Notes: a model not told the origin generated them from the letters alone. Counted from the first letter of the stretch, positions 25,267 through 35,109 are shown. The stretch: DNA of 64,000 nt from Roseovarius litoreus (GCF_900142765.1 NZ_FRCB01000004.1:248001-312000); one strand, 5' to 3'. Numbers and translations are program-made.

Positions 25267-27510
25267 ATGACGCATGACTTCGAGACCGACAGCCGCCAGA
25301 TGCTGGGCCGCCTGCGCTCGGTCATGGCTGAAGAGGCGGCAGGCCAGCAGAGGCTGGATCGTATCACGCTGCTCATCGCCGAAGAGATGCGCACCGAAGT
25401 CTGCTCGATCTACCTCTTCCGCGACGAAGAGACCCTCGAACTCTGCGCCACCGAAGGCCTGAACCCCCAGGCGGTGCATGAAACCCGGATGCGGCTTGGC
25501 GAAGGGCTGGTGGGCCGCGTGGCCCGCACCGGCGCGATCATCAATACCGACGACGCCCCCGGCACGCCCGGTTTCCGCTACATGCCCGAAACCGGCGAAG
25601 AAGCCTATTGCGCCTTCCTCGGCGTGCCGATCCAACGCCTGGGCGAGATGCTCGGCGTGCTTGTGGTTCAGTCCCGCGAGGCGCGCATCTATTCCGACGA
25701 GGAAATCTACGCGCTCGAAGTGGTCGCCATGGTCATCGCCGAAATGGCCGAACTGGGAGCTTTCGTCGGTGAAGGCGCTGCCATGTCCGCGCGCCACCAG
25801 CAGGCGGTCCTGTTTCGCGGCACTTCCGCTCAGGAAGGCGCGGCCCAGGGCCATGTCTGGCTGCATGAACCCCGCGTGGTGGTCACCAATCCGATCGCCG
25901 ACGATCCCAAACGCGAGCTGGAGCGCCTGCGCGAAGCGGTCGACCAGTTGCGCGTCGGCGTCGACCGGATGCTGTCAACGGCAGTGGGCGGCGACAAGGA
26001 CCAGCTGCAGGTGCTCGAAGCCTACCGCATGTTCGCCAATTCCAAGGGCTGGATGCGGCGCATGGAAGAAGATATCGGCCGCGGTCTCTCTGCCGAAGCG
26101 GCGGTGGAAAAGGAACAATCCACGGCGCGCGCACGGATGTCTCAGGTCTCGGACAACTATCTGCGCGAGCGGCTGCACGATCTGGACGATCTCAGCAACC
26201 GGCTGCTGCGCATCCTCACCGGCCAGGGCAATCAGACCGGCGCCGAAATGCCCGCCGACCCGATCCTGATCGCGCGCAATATAGGCCCTGCGGAATTGCT
26301 CGATTATGGTCGATCGCTCAAGGGGATCGTGCTCGAGGAAGGCTCGGTCGGCTCACATGCGGCAATCGTCGCCCGTGCCCTGGCCATCCCCCTGGTGATC
26401 CATGCCGAACGTGTGACCACCGAGGCATTGAACGGTGACAAGATCCTCGTGGATGGCGATCAGGGCATCGTGCATCTGCGCCCCGACGACACGGTCGCCT
26501 CCGCCTTCCGCGACAAGATGGCCATGCAGGCGCAGGCGCAGGAACGCTACGTGTCGATCCGCGACAAACCGGCCGAAACGCTGTGCGGCACACGGGTCAC
26601 CTTGCTGATGAATGCGGGGCTGATGGCCGACCTGCCCAGCCTCGACAGCTCGGGCGCCGAAGGGGTGGGCCTTTTCCGCACCGAATTGCAATTCCTGGTG
26701 CGCAATCACATGCCCAAACGGGCCGAACTCAGCGGGCTTTACGCCCGCGTGATGGAGGCCTCCAAAGGCAAGCGCGTGGTGTTTCGCACGCTCGATATCG
26801 GCTCCGACAAGGTGCTGCCCTACATGAAGGCCGTGAACGAGCCCAACCCCGCCCTCGGATGGCGGGCGGTGCGCGTCGGTCTCGACAAACCCGGTGTCAT
26901 GCGCATGCAGCTTCAGGCGCTGATCCGCGCCGCCGCTGGCCGGCCCCTGACGGTGATGTTTCCCTTCGTGGCCCAACGCGAGGAATACACCGCCGCCAAG
27001 GCCGAGATGGACAAGGCGCTCGAGCGCGAGCGCATCCTCGGCCACCCCCTGCCCGCCTCGCTCGAAGTGGGCGCGATGCTCGAAACCCCGTCGCTCGCCT
27101 TCGCCCCGGACAGTTTCTATCGCGAGGTCGATTTCCTGTCGATCGGCGGCAACGATCTCAAGCAATTCTTCTTCGCCGCCGACCGCGAAAACGAACTGGT
27201 CCGGCGCCGCTACGACACGCTAAATGTCAGCTTCCTGACCTTTCTCGAAAGCATCGTCGAGCGTTGCAAGACCCTCGGCACACCGCTCAGCTTCTGCGGT
27301 GAGGATGCAGGCCGCCCCGTGGAAGCCGCGTGCCTTGCCGCGATCGGCCTGCACAGCCTGTCCATGCGCCCGGCCTCGATCGGGCCAGTGAAATCCATCC
27401 TCCGGCGCACCGACCTCACCGAGCTGCGCCGCGTGATCCACGAGGCCCGCGAGACCGGCACCCAATCGGTCCGCCCCGCCGTGATGACCTATCTGCGCGG
27501 CAAACTCTGA
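25267..27510 (+). CDS. ptsP: Phosphoenolpyruvate-protein phosphotransferase PtsP (EI-Ntr)
   Basis: A 747-residue first enzyme of the nitrogen-related phosphotransferase system. Residues 1-165 form a GAF domain. The phosphoryl-accepting histidine is H364 in VGSHAAIVARAL, and the PEP-binding C-terminal barrel contains EGVGLFRTELQFL, DIGSDKVLPY, GAMLETPS and CGEDAGRP. The enzyme passes phosphate from PEP to NPr and then to EIIA-Ntr, linking carbon/nitrogen status to regulation. NPr and EIIA genes are not in the window. A hairpin and a palindromic repeat follow its stop codon. Confidence 0.95.
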   Translation: MTHDFETDSRQMLGRLRSVMAEEAAGQQRLDRITLLIAEEMRTEVCSIYLFRDEETLELCATEGLNPQAVHETRMRLGEGLVGRVARTGAIINTDDAPGTPGFRYMPETGEEAYCAFLGVPIQRLGEMLGVLVVQSREARIYSDEEIYALEVVAMVIAEMAELGAFVGEGAAMSARHQQAVLFRGTSAQEGAAQGHVWLHEPRVVVTNPIADDPKRELERLREAVDQLRVGVDRMLSTAVGGDKDQLQVLEAYRMFANSKGWMRRMEEDIGRGLSAEAAVEKEQSTARARMSQVSDNYLRERLHDLDDLSNRLLRILTGQGNQTGAEMPADPILIARNIGPAELLDYGRSLKGIVLEEGSVGSHAAIVARALAIPLVIHAERVTTEALNGDKILVDGDQGIVHLRPDDTVASAFRDKMAMQAQAQERYVSIRDKPAETLCGTRVTLLMNAGLMADLPSLDSSGAEGVGLFRTELQFLVRNHMPKRAELSGLYARVMEASKGKRVVFRTLDIGSDKVLPYMKAVNEPNPALGWRAVRVGLDKPGVMRMQLQALIRAAAGRPLTVMFPFVAQREEYTAAKAEMDKALERERILGHPLPASLEVGAMLETPSLAFAPDSFYREVDFLSIGGNDLKQFFFAADRENELVRRRYDTLNVSFLTFLESIVERCKTLGTPLSFCGEDAGRPVEAACLAAIGLHSLSMRPASIGPVKSILRRTDLTELRRVIHEARETGTQSVRPAVMTYLRGKL

Positions 27511-27521
27511 ACCTGCCGCAG

Positions 27522-27545
27522 CCGGAATTTTCAGGAAAATTCCGG
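27522..27545 (+). terminator. Hairpin after ptsP
   Basis: CCGGAATTTTC and its complement form an 11-bp inverted repeat with almost no spacer, 11 bp after the ptsP stop. It directly precedes palindromic repeat copy B. No T-run follows the stem itself. Confidence 0.45.
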
Positions 27546-27548
27546 TCT

Positions 27549-27622
27549 GGGGGCTCTGCCCCCGACGTTGAAAATCAAATGATTTTCAACGCCTCCCCCG
27601 GGATATTTCCGGCCAGAAGAAA
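27549..27622. repeat. Palindromic intergenic element, copy B
   Basis: The reverse complement of copy A at 19037-19110: GGGGGCTCTGCCCCC, GACGTTGAAAATC with its inverted partner GATTTTCAACG, then CCTCCCCCGGGATATTTCC. It lies between the convergent ptsP and EcsC-like genes. The central loop differs (four bases) while both arms are identical to copy A, which fits selection for structure. Confidence 0.8.
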
Positions 27623-27750
27623 CGCGCGCGCGGCGCGCACTTTCATCGTTCCCCAAATACTCCCGCCGGAGGCCCCCATCCGCAAGACACGCGCCGCAAG
27701 TATGGGGCAGCCCGGCAAACCGGTTTGGCGCCCAGACGAAACCGATGCGC

Positions 27751-28500
27751 TCACGCAAGGCGCGCGCGAAACGCCTCGACCAGATCGGCATGATCGCGAC
27801 CGCTTTCGATCGCCAGCCGCCGCAGCCCGAAATGCACATGTGCCATCTGCTGATAATAGCTCGTATAGGCATAGTTCGTCGCAGCCCCGGCGGCCGCCCC
27901 CAGGACCGGCACGGTCTGGGCGGCCAGTTTCTGGCCCAGCACCGTCGCGAGCCGCGGCGCGACGCGCGCGATCATGGCGCGCATCGTGGTGCCGGTCAGC
28001 GCCAAACGCGTACTCAGAAAGGCGAGATCGGCCCCATCGTCATGGTCAAGCGGCCCTGCTGCCGCGAAGACCTGGACGCAATCGAAGCGCACCGCTTGTT
28101 CCTCGGGGGAAAATCCCTGCTCGATGGCGGCGTCCTGAATTGCGCGCAACAGAATGGTCGTGGTGATCGGCAGTTCGGCCAGAGCGGTGGGCAGCCCGCC
28201 CCACCCGCCGGCAGCCCCCATCGCCGTGGTCAGCGCCCGGGTCATCCAGCCGGGGCTTTCGGCCACCAGCCCGCGCGAGCGATGTGCCGCCTCCATCGCA
28301 CGGGTCAGCGCATCGACAGTGGCGCTGTCGAGCCTGTCGCGCACGGCGCCCGGCAACCGGTCGAGCAGGTTTTCGGCCTGTCCGCCGATCAGGTTCAGGA
28401 CCTGCAATCCCGGCGAGGCCGCCCGGGCATGGCGCGCGGCCAGATCATCGAGATGACGCGAGACCTCTGCGGCATCCATCGGTTTTGCAATGATGTCCAT
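27751..28500 (-). CDS. EcsC-family protein
   Basis: A 249-residue protein resembling the EcsC family: an Ala-rich helical protein with TTTILLRAIQDAAIEQGFSPEE and a glycine/alanine-rich membrane-associating stretch (VPVLGAAAGAATNYAYTSYY) near the C-terminus. I chose the ATG at 28500, which has GGAAGGGCG upstream; a TTG at 28557 would overlap the GNAT stop. In Bacillus EcsC accompanies an ABC transporter, but its biochemical role is unclear. It is cotranscribed with the upstream GNAT gene. Confidence 0.72.
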   Translation of the reverse strand: MDIIAKPMDAAEVSRHLDDLAARHARAASPGLQVLNLIGGQAENLLDRLPGAVRDRLDSATVDALTRAMEAAHRSRGLVAESPGWMTRALTTAMGAAGGWGGLPTALAELPITTTILLRAIQDAAIEQGFSPEEQAVRFDCVQVFAAAGPLDHDDGADLAFLSTRLALTGTTMRAMIARVAPRLATVLGQKLAAQTVPVLGAAAGAATNYAYTSYYQQMAHVHFGLRRLAIESGRDHADLVEAFRARLA

Positions 28501-28553
28501 GGCGGCGCCCTTCCGACGGTTCGTCACCAAGATCGGCGCTGGCGCCGTGCTTT

Positions 28554-29039
28554 TCAAGCACCGCGCTCGACCTTGCCGGTGATCTTGTCCCAGGCCCCGG
28601 GTTTGAGCTCCAGTCCAAGCACACGGGCCGGGTTGGTGGGCGGCGGCATCTCGATGCCCGTCAGGCGGCGAAACCCGAACCGGCCATAATAGGGTTCATC
28701 CCCGACCAGCAGCACCCGGTCCCAGCCCTGCGCCGCTGCGAGCACAAGGCTTTCGCGGATCAGCCAGCCGCCCAGACCCTCGCCCTGCCGTGTGGGATGC
28801 ACCGCCACCGGCCCCAGAAGCAGCGCCCGGCGCCCGGCCACCTGCACGGGCCAGTAGCGGATCGCGCCGGCCAGGATCCCGTCATCGTCACGCGCCACAA
28901 GGCTGAGACCCCGGACAGGAGGGACCCCATCGCGCAGACGATAGGATGACAGCGCCTCGCGACCCGGCGCAAAGCACAGGTCATAGAGCGCTTCGACCTC
29001 CCACCAGTCCTCATCGGTTTCCGGGCGCAGCTCGGACAC
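28554..29039 (-). CDS. GNAT-family N-acetyltransferase
   Basis: A 161-residue acyltransferase of the YhbS-like GNAT group. The acetyl-CoA-binding motif A is LLLGPVAVHPTRQGEGLGGWL near residues 72-92, and GDEPYYGRFGFR is at about 113-124. I chose the GTG at 29039 because AAGGAG stands 8 nt upstream; the longer reading from 29081 would place that Shine-Dalgarno inside the gene. Substrate unknown. It precedes the EcsC-like gene. Confidence 0.85.
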   Translation of the reverse strand: MSELRPETDEDWWEVEALYDLCFAPGREALSSYRLRDGVPPVRGLSLVARDDDGILAGAIRYWPVQVAGRRALLLGPVAVHPTRQGEGLGGWLIRESLVLAAAQGWDRVLLVGDEPYYGRFGFRRLTGIEMPPPTNPARVLGLELKPGAWDKITGKVERGA

Positions 29040-29128
29040 AGCGCAACTCCTTGCAAAATCGGCTGGATTTGCGCGTAGCACGCCGTTAGGTCTGGCACAA
29101 ACCCAGAAAACAAGCGAGGCGCTCTCTG

Positions 29129-29734
29129 ATGTTCTATCGTCCCGAAGACGGCCACGGCCTGCCGCACAACCCGTTCAACGCCATCGTGACACCCCGCCCC
29201 ATCGGCTGGATTTCCAGCCGTGGCAAGGACGGGCAGGACAACCTTGCGCCCTATTCCTTCTTCAACGCAGTGGCCTATGTACCCCCGCAGGTGATGTTCG
29301 CCTCGACCTCGGCCAAGGCGGATCGGGGCGACACCAAGGACAGCGTCGCCAATATCCGGGAGACCGGCGTATTTTGCGTCAATATCGTGGAATACGCCAT
29401 GCGCGACGCCATGAACCAGACCTCAGGCGCCTGGGACAGGGACGTGGACGAATTCACACTCGCCGGGATCGACCGTGCCGAGTGCGACACCATCGCCTGT
29501 TCGCGTGTGGCTGGCGCGCCGGCCAATCTCGAATGCAAGCTCACCCAGATCGTGACCCTCCCCGGAGAAGCGAATGTCGCGGTCTTCGGAGAGGTGACGG
29601 GCGTTCACATGCGCGACGACTGCCTCAAGGACGGGATGTTCGATGTTCTGGCGTTCAACCCGCTGGCCCGCCTGGGATATCGTGACTACACGGTCGTGCG
29701 CGATACGTTCGCACTCAACCGCCCGGGCGAATGA
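29129..29734 (+). CDS. Flavin reductase-like / FMN-binding split-barrel protein
   Basis: A 201-residue protein of the flavin-reductase-like domain family. The N-terminus FYRPEDGHGLPHNPFNAIVTPRPIGWISSRG and SYFFN-like segment LAPYSFFNAVAYVPP are typical, as is the GVFCVNIV strand. It probably binds FMN and either reduces it or serves as an oxidoreductase of unknown substrate. The gene is divergent from the GNAT gene and convergent with the SPOR-domain gene. Confidence 0.85.
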   Translation: MFYRPEDGHGLPHNPFNAIVTPRPIGWISSRGKDGQDNLAPYSFFNAVAYVPPQVMFASTSAKADRGDTKDSVANIRETGVFCVNIVEYAMRDAMNQTSGAWDRDVDEFTLAGIDRAECDTIACSRVAGAPANLECKLTQIVTLPGEANVAVFGEVTGVHMRDDCLKDGMFDVLAFNPLARLGYRDYTVVRDTFALNRPGE

Positions 29735-29768
29735 CCCAGTCCGCCGGATCACCCGTGAGGGCCAACCG

Positions 29769-31319
29769 TTAGCGGGGGAACGCGTCGCTGAAACCTGCCT
29801 GCCGTGTGCGGACCAGCCCGGCTTGCAGCTCTTGTGCAGAGCCGAATGGCCCGGCAAGCACGAGCGTATAGGTCTGTCCGCCGCGTGTGATCCGGCCCAT
29901 GCGCGCAGGCAATCCGGTGTTGGCCAAACGCTGTGCCGCAGCGCGCGCATTACCGTGATCGCCGAACATACCGGCCTGCACATACCGCTTGCCCGACTGT
30001 GCCGCCTGTGCCTTGGGCTGTTGCGACCGGGTCGAGATGACGGCCCTTGTCCCACTCTCGCCGGAGCGCCGCACCTCGGCCATGCCAAGGGGCTGGCGGT
30101 CTGGCGCAGAGCTTCGGACAGTGCCGTTTCGCGTCACCCGGATCGGATCGGGCACGACACGCCCTTGCGTGGCGACGACAACACCGGCTGCGCGCTGCTG
30201 CTCGAAACTGGTGAACGGATAGCGCAGCCCCGGGAACCGGAAACTGACATCGCGCCCCGTGCGCGTATCGATCAGAACGCGCGGCACGGTTTTCGACCAG
30301 ATCACTTCCATATTGGCCTTGCCATCAAAGTTTTGATGCGCGCGATAGGGGTTGAGCCTGTCATCCTCCCAGACTTTCTTGTAGCCATGCGGCACGGTAA
30401 TGCCTTGGGATTTCACTTGCTGCTCATAGACATGCCGCGGCACGACCCGTGTCTGGCCAGTCACCGCCACCTGACGCGAAACAGGCGCCAGAACGCGCGC
30501 AGACCCTGCATGAACCGGAACCTGTGGCACCACGGTCAAATCCGAACCACGTGCAGCGTAAGGCTGGGTCACGACCACACGTCGCATCTTGGCGCCGCTT
30601 CCGCCACCGCCTTCGATATAGGTCACATGCGCGCTTGTCTGCGGGCCACAGCGCACACCTTCGCCCGTGGAATACCGCGCCGACACGCCGGTCAGCCCCG
30701 GACAGGAGGACACCACCTCCCGGCGCGCTGCCGGTGCCGTGACAACGGCTGGCGCCGTCACGACGGGCAAGGTCCTTTGGGCCGGGGGCTGGGTGACGAT
30801 CCTGACAGGCGCAGGCGCCGCGGCAGGGGCTTGGGCGGGTGCGGCCCGGCGCTGCTGCACCGGCACAGGCTGCGGGCGCGGCGCAGGTGCAGGGGTTGCG
30901 ACGCGCGCGGGCGCCTGTGTCACCGTCCGGGCCGGTGCGGTCCGCGCAGGCGCTGTGGCCGGTGCAGCCGGCGCTGTCTGAACACGGGTTGTCTGGGTCG
31001 GGGCGGCCGCTCTGGGGGCGGCTTGGGCGGGGGCGGTCTGAGCAGGAGCATCAGCCGTCCGGCTCAGCCCCGGAAGGCTGGGCTGAAACCCGCAGACCAG
31101 TTGGCGCGAGCGTGTCACGCGCGGCACCCAGGTGGTCGCACCACCCACACCGGCCCGGATGAACACACACCCGTTGCTGTCTACATATTGGCGTCCGGCA
31201 AAAGACGCCGGCGGAATTTCTGCGGGAATGGCGTTGGTTGACGATTGCTGTGCGGGCGCATTTTCGCCCAAGCCCAGAACCGCGACAGCAGCAATCGCAA
31301 CGACTTTCAAAACTCTCAT
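29769..31319 (-). CDS. Exported SPOR-domain protein with Pro/Ala/Gln-rich linker
   Basis: A 516-residue envelope protein. I chose the ATG at 31319, which puts a signal peptide (MRVLKVVAIAAVAVLGLGENAPAQ) at the very N-terminus; the reading from 31376 buries it. Residues about 75-190 are a low-complexity linker rich in Ala, Pro, Gln, Thr and Arg. The C-terminal ~75 residues (KRYVQAGMFGDHGNARAAAQRL to FGSAQELQAGLVR) form a SPOR domain, which binds denuded septal peptidoglycan. A role at the division site or in cell-wall processing is inferred. The middle region (about 210-420) is not recognised. It lies downstream of upp on the same strand. Confidence 0.85.
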   Translation of the reverse strand: MRVLKVVAIAAVAVLGLGENAPAQQSSTNAIPAEIPPASFAGRQYVDSNGCVFIRAGVGGATTWVPRVTRSRQLVCGFQPSLPGLSRTADAPAQTAPAQAAPRAAAPTQTTRVQTAPAAPATAPARTAPARTVTQAPARVATPAPAPRPQPVPVQQRRAAPAQAPAAAPAPVRIVTQPPAQRTLPVVTAPAVVTAPAARREVVSSCPGLTGVSARYSTGEGVRCGPQTSAHVTYIEGGGGSGAKMRRVVVTQPYAARGSDLTVVPQVPVHAGSARVLAPVSRQVAVTGQTRVVPRHVYEQQVKSQGITVPHGYKKVWEDDRLNPYRAHQNFDGKANMEVIWSKTVPRVLIDTRTGRDVSFRFPGLRYPFTSFEQQRAAGVVVATQGRVVPDPIRVTRNGTVRSSAPDRQPLGMAEVRRSGESGTRAVISTRSQQPKAQAAQSGKRYVQAGMFGDHGNARAAAQRLANTGLPARMGRITRGGQTYTLVLAGPFGSAQELQAGLVRTRQAGFSDAFPR

Positions 31320-31384
31320 GACACACCCCGGAACAGACAGGCAAAGTCTGCCCGATTTGTTCCGGTTAGTAAACAACGAATAGC

Positions 31385-32017
31385 TTATTTTGTGCCATAC
31401 ATGCGGTCACCCGCATCACCTAGTCCCGGAAGGATATATCCTTTGTCGTTCAGCCGCTCATCCAGCGCCGCCGTGACAATCGGTACATCGGGATGCGCCT
31501 CCTTCATTCGGGCCACCCCTTCGGGCGCGGCCAGCAGGCACAGGAAACGGATATTTTTTGCCCCCGACTGCTTCAGCAAATCCACCGCCGCCGCCGAGGA
31601 ATTGCCCGTCGCCAGCATCGGATCGACCACGATCACCATGCGCTCGTCCAGATAATCGGGCACCTTGAAGTAATATTGCACCGGCTTCAGCGTTTTTTCG
31701 TCCCGGTACAGCCCGACAAATCCCACCCTTGCCGACGGGATCAGCTCCAGCATCCCGTCCAGCAGGCCATTGCCCGCCCGAAGGATCGAAATCAGCGCCA
31801 GCTTGCGGCCCGCCAGAACCGGGGCGTCCATCTCCTGCAGGGGCGTTTCGATGCGCCGCGTGGTCATGTCCAGTTCATAGGTGACCTCATAGGCCAAAAG
31901 CTGACTGATCTCGCGCAGAAGCTGCCGGAACACGGCCGTCGAGGTGTCCTTTTCCCGCATGAGCGTCAATTTGTGCTGGATAAGCGGGTGTTTGACGACG
32001 GTCAGATGCTCTTTCAT
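31385..32017 (-). CDS. upp: Uracil phosphoribosyltransferase
   Basis: A 210-residue enzyme converting uracil and PRPP to UMP. It starts [18 protein letters not shown] and holds the PRPP-binding motif [14 protein letters not shown] (about residues 129-142) and the uracil-binding C-terminal region ([27 protein letters not shown]). The length is standard. A GAGGATC-type site precedes the ATG. It is the last gene of the nucleoside salvage cluster cdd-deoA-deoB-upp, 85 bp after deoB. Confidence 0.97.
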   Translation of the reverse strand: MKEHLTVVKHPLIQHKLTLMREKDTSTAVFRQLLREISQLLAYEVTYELDMTTRRIETPLQEMDAPVLAGRKLALISILRAGNGLLDGMLELIPSARVGFVGLYRDEKTLKPVQYYFKVPDYLDERMVIVVDPMLATGNSSAAAVDLLKQSGAKNIRFLCLLAAPEGVARMKEAHPDVPIVTAALDERLNDKGYILPGLGDAGDRMYGTK

Positions 32018-32102
32018 CTCGGGATCCTCGAATGTGCCGGTCTATGCGTTCACCCTGTTTTTCAGAAACCGCCGCCAAGGGCAACGGGATTGGGCATTAC
32101 GT

Positions 32103-33290
32103 CTAGGGCAGAAAACTGCGCCCCGGCCCCCGCTCAGGCAGCTTGAGATGCGCGGCAACACTGGCGGCCACATCGACGAAAGCCACTTTGCCGATCTGTC
32201 CGCTCCCCAGCCCCGCCACCAGCACCGGCACCCGCTCACGGGTATGTTCGGTGCCGGGCCAAGTCGGGTCATTGCCATGATCGGCGGTGAGCACCATCAG
32301 ATCGCCGGGTCGCAGGCCCGGCAGGATGCGCCCAAGCGCCGCATCGAACCATTCCAGCGCCCTCGCATAGCCCTCAACATCGCGGCGATGACCATAAAGA
32401 CTGTCGAATTCCACGAAATTGGCAAAGGTCAGGCTTCCCGGCTCGGCCCCGTCGACCGCGCGCGCCAGATGGCCCATCAACTCGGCATCACTGCCCTTCC
32501 AGACATCATCGATCCCCCGCATCGAAAAGATATCCCCGATCTTTCCGATGGCATGCACCTTGCCGCCCGCCTCCTGCACCCAATCGCACAGCGTGGGCGC
32601 GGGCGGCGCGATGGCAAAGTCGCGCCGGTTGGCGGTGCGCACAAAGCCGGTGTCGGCATCCCCCACGAAGGGCCGCGCGATCACCCTCCCGACGCGCATC
32701 TGGTGCAGCAACGGCGCCACCGCGTGGCACAGATCAAGCAACCTCTGCAGCCCAAAGGACTCCTCATGGGCCGCGATCTGAAAAACACTATCCGCCGACG
32801 TATAGCAGATCGGCCATCCCGTGCGCAGATGCTCGGCCCCCAGCCGGGCGACGATCTCGCTGCCCGAGGCGTGGCAATTGCCCAAGATACCCTCGGTGCC
32901 CGCGGCATCCGTGACCGCCTTGACCACCTCATCGGGAAAGGCCGGCTCCTCATCCGGGAAATAGTGCCAGACCCAAGGCACAGGCACACCCGCCAGTTCC
33001 CAATGGCCCGTCGGCGTGTCCTTGCCGGGCGAGGCTTCGGTGGCGCAGCCCCACAGCCCCTCGGGCTCCGTCCCTAGCCCCGGCGCCCCCTCACCCGAAG
33101 CCAGCCGAACAGCCGCCCCCAGCCCCAGCCGGTCCATCACCGGCAGATGAAGGCCACCGCCGCGGGCCTGCGCGATATGCGCGAGCGTGTTGGCGCCCCT
33201 GTCCGACTGCCCGCCGCCAAAAAACCGCGCCGCATCCGGCGCCCCACCGATGCCCACCGAATCGAGCACCACGAGAAAAGCGCGCGCCAT
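32103..33290 (-). CDS. deoB: Phosphopentomutase
   Basis: A 395-residue metal-dependent mutase interconverting (deoxy)ribose 1- and 5-phosphates. The N-terminal AFLVVLDSVGIGGAPDA carries the first metal aspartate, PTGHWELAG lies at about residues 91-99, and the C-terminal LTADHGNDPTWPGTEHTRE at about 328-346 has the remaining metal ligands of the alkaline-phosphatase fold. It begins 2 bp after deoA. It acts on the sugar phosphate released by DeoA. Confidence 0.96.
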   Translation of the reverse strand: MARAFLVVLDSVGIGGAPDAARFFGGGQSDRGANTLAHIAQARGGGLHLPVMDRLGLGAAVRLASGEGAPGLGTEPEGLWGCATEASPGKDTPTGHWELAGVPVPWVWHYFPDEEPAFPDEVVKAVTDAAGTEGILGNCHASGSEIVARLGAEHLRTGWPICYTSADSVFQIAAHEESFGLQRLLDLCHAVAPLLHQMRVGRVIARPFVGDADTGFVRTANRRDFAIAPPAPTLCDWVQEAGGKVHAIGKIGDIFSMRGIDDVWKGSDAELMGHLARAVDGAEPGSLTFANFVEFDSLYGHRRDVEGYARALEWFDAALGRILPGLRPGDLMVLTADHGNDPTWPGTEHTRERVPVLVAGLGSGQIGKVAFVDVAASVAAHLKLPERGPGRSFLP

Positions 33291-33292
33291 GC

Positions 33293-34597
33293 TCAGCCCA
33301 GCCTTTCGTGCACAAGCGGCGGCAGATAGGGCGCGGCCTCCCCGATATCCATGGCCTGCACCAGCGCCGCGGCGGCGCGGTCGGCCTGATCCTGCCTTGC
33401 GGCATGGATCCGCAAGAGCGGCGCCCCCCTCTCCACCCGGCTCCCGAGCGGCACCACCCGGTCCAGCCCCACCGCCGGATCGACCGCATCCGTTTCAACC
33501 TGCCGCCCGCCGCCAAGCCCGATCACCGCCAATCCCATCGCCTCGCCATTCATCGCGCGGACATAACCCGCGCGCGGCGCCGGCAGATCCCGGATCACGG
33601 GCGCCGCAGGCAGCACCTGCTCCCATGTCTCGACAAACCCCGTCGGCCCGCCCATCGCGGCGATCATCCGCCCGAAACACTCGGCCGCGCGCCCGTCACC
33701 CAAGACCTTGCGCAGCGCCTCTTCCCCCTCCTCCCGGCTCTCGGCAAGCCCCGCATCCCCAAGCGCCATGCCCCCCAGCACCATCGTCAGCTCCGCCAGC
33801 CGCCCGTCCCCGGCGCCACAAAGCACCCGCATCGCCTCGGCCACCTCAAGCGCATTGCCCGCAGCAGGCGCCAGCGGCTGGCTCATGTCCGAGATCACGG
33901 CACTCGTCCGGCACCCCGCGGCATTGGCCGTCTCCACCAAAGCCGACGCCAAGGCGCGCGCCTCCTCAAGCCCCTTCATGAACGCACCCGAGCCCATCTT
34001 CACATCGAGCACCAACCCCTCCAACCCCGCCGCAAGCTTCTTGGAAAGGATCGACGCGGTGATCAGATCAAGGCTCTCGACCGTCGCCGAGACATCGCGG
34101 ATCGCATAAAGCCGCCGATCCGCCGGCGCCATCCGCGCGCTGGCACTGACGATCGCGCAGCCGACCTGCGCCACCACATCGCGAAACCTCTCGCCCGACA
34201 GGCCCGTGCACAGCCCCGGAACAGCCTCCAGCTTGTCCAACGTGCCGCCCGTATGCCCCAGCCCTCGGCCCGAGATCATCGGCACATAGGCCCCGCACGC
34301 CGCCAGCGCCGGGGCAAGGATCAGGCTGACGCAATCGCCGATCCCACCGGTCGAATGCTTGTCGATCACCGGACCATCCAGCGACCAGCCAAGCGTCTCG
34401 CCACTGTCGCGCATCGCCAGCGTCAGCGCCGTGCGGCCCGCCTCGCCCAACCCGTTCAAAAGAACCGCCATCGCAAAGGCACCGGCCTGCGCGTCGCTCA
34501 CCCGTCCATCGGCCAGCCCGTTGGCGAACCACGACAATTCCGCCTGCCCGATCGCGGCACGATCACGGACAGAAGCGATGATCGCGCGCGCATCCAT
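33293..34597 (-). CDS. deoA: Thymidine phosphorylase
   Basis: A 434-residue phosphorylase splitting thymidine and deoxyuridine into base and deoxyribose 1-phosphate. KHSTGGIGDCVSLI is at about residues 81-94 (phosphate binding), followed by SGRGLGHTGGTLDKLE. The start lies 3 bp after the cdd stop and deoB follows after 2 bp, so these genes are translated as a unit. The length is normal for DeoA. Confidence 0.96.
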   Translation of the reverse strand: MDARAIIASVRDRAAIGQAELSWFANGLADGRVSDAQAGAFAMAVLLNGLGEAGRTALTLAMRDSGETLGWSLDGPVIDKHSTGGIGDCVSLILAPALAACGAYVPMISGRGLGHTGGTLDKLEAVPGLCTGLSGERFRDVVAQVGCAIVSASARMAPADRRLYAIRDVSATVESLDLITASILSKKLAAGLEGLVLDVKMGSGAFMKGLEEARALASALVETANAAGCRTSAVISDMSQPLAPAAGNALEVAEAMRVLCGAGDGRLAELTMVLGGMALGDAGLAESREEGEEALRKVLGDGRAAECFGRMIAAMGGPTGFVETWEQVLPAAPVIRDLPAPRAGYVRAMNGEAMGLAVIGLGGGRQVETDAVDPAVGLDRVVPLGSRVERGAPLLRIHAARQDQADRAAAALVQAMDIGEAAPYLPPLVHERLG

Positions 34598-34600
34598 CCC

Positions 34601-34993
34601 TCACCCCCTCGGCAGACTGACCGAGGAAAACGCCCCCGGTAGCAACTCATCCAGCCGCGCGGTTGCCTGCTGGCCATCCAGTGTCGCCATGATGACCCGC
34701 GTCTCGCCACCGCCGAACTCGGCCAGCCGCTGCCGACACCCACCACACGGGCTGATCGGCGCGGGACTGTCGGCAATGATCGCCACCTCGGTCAGCGCGC
34801 TCTCACCGGCAGCCACCATCGCGGCGATGGCCCCCGTTTCCGCGCAGGTGCCCTCGGGATAGGCGGCGTTCTCGACATTGCACCCGACATAGACCCGCCC
34901 CGAGACACCGCGCACCGCAGCACCCACCTTGAAGCCGGAATAGCGTGCATACGCCTTTTCGCGCGCGGCGCGTGCCTGATCCAGCAAATCCAT
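34601..34993 (-). CDS. cdd: Cytidine deaminase
   Basis: A 130-residue tetramer-type cytidine deaminase. The zinc ligands are C50, C83 and C86 with the catalytic E52, in TCAETGAI and PCGGCRQ. A GGGAGAGG site precedes the ATG. It is the first gene of the minus-strand salvage operon and makes uridine/deoxyuridine for DeoA. It is divergent from maeB. Confidence 0.96.
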   Translation of the reverse strand: MDLLDQARAAREKAYARYSGFKVGAAVRGVSGRVYVGCNVENAAYPEGTCAETGAIAAMVAAGESALTEVAIIADSPAPISPCGGCRQRLAEFGGGETRVIMATLDGQQATARLDELLPGAFSSVSLPRG

Positions 34994-35109
34994 CGGCCTC
35001 TCCCTCGCGTTGCAGCCTCACAGGCCTTGCGGGTTTCACATTGCGTCCTGACGCAACCGGATGCAAGCTGGCGCAACCCGTCATGAAGCGCGGGATTGCG
35101 CCGCCGGAA

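Noticed and set aside
28501..28557. TTG start for the EcsC-like gene at 28557
   Set aside because: It has no Shine-Dalgarno, while the ATG at 28500 does and matches the start of the recognisable protein.
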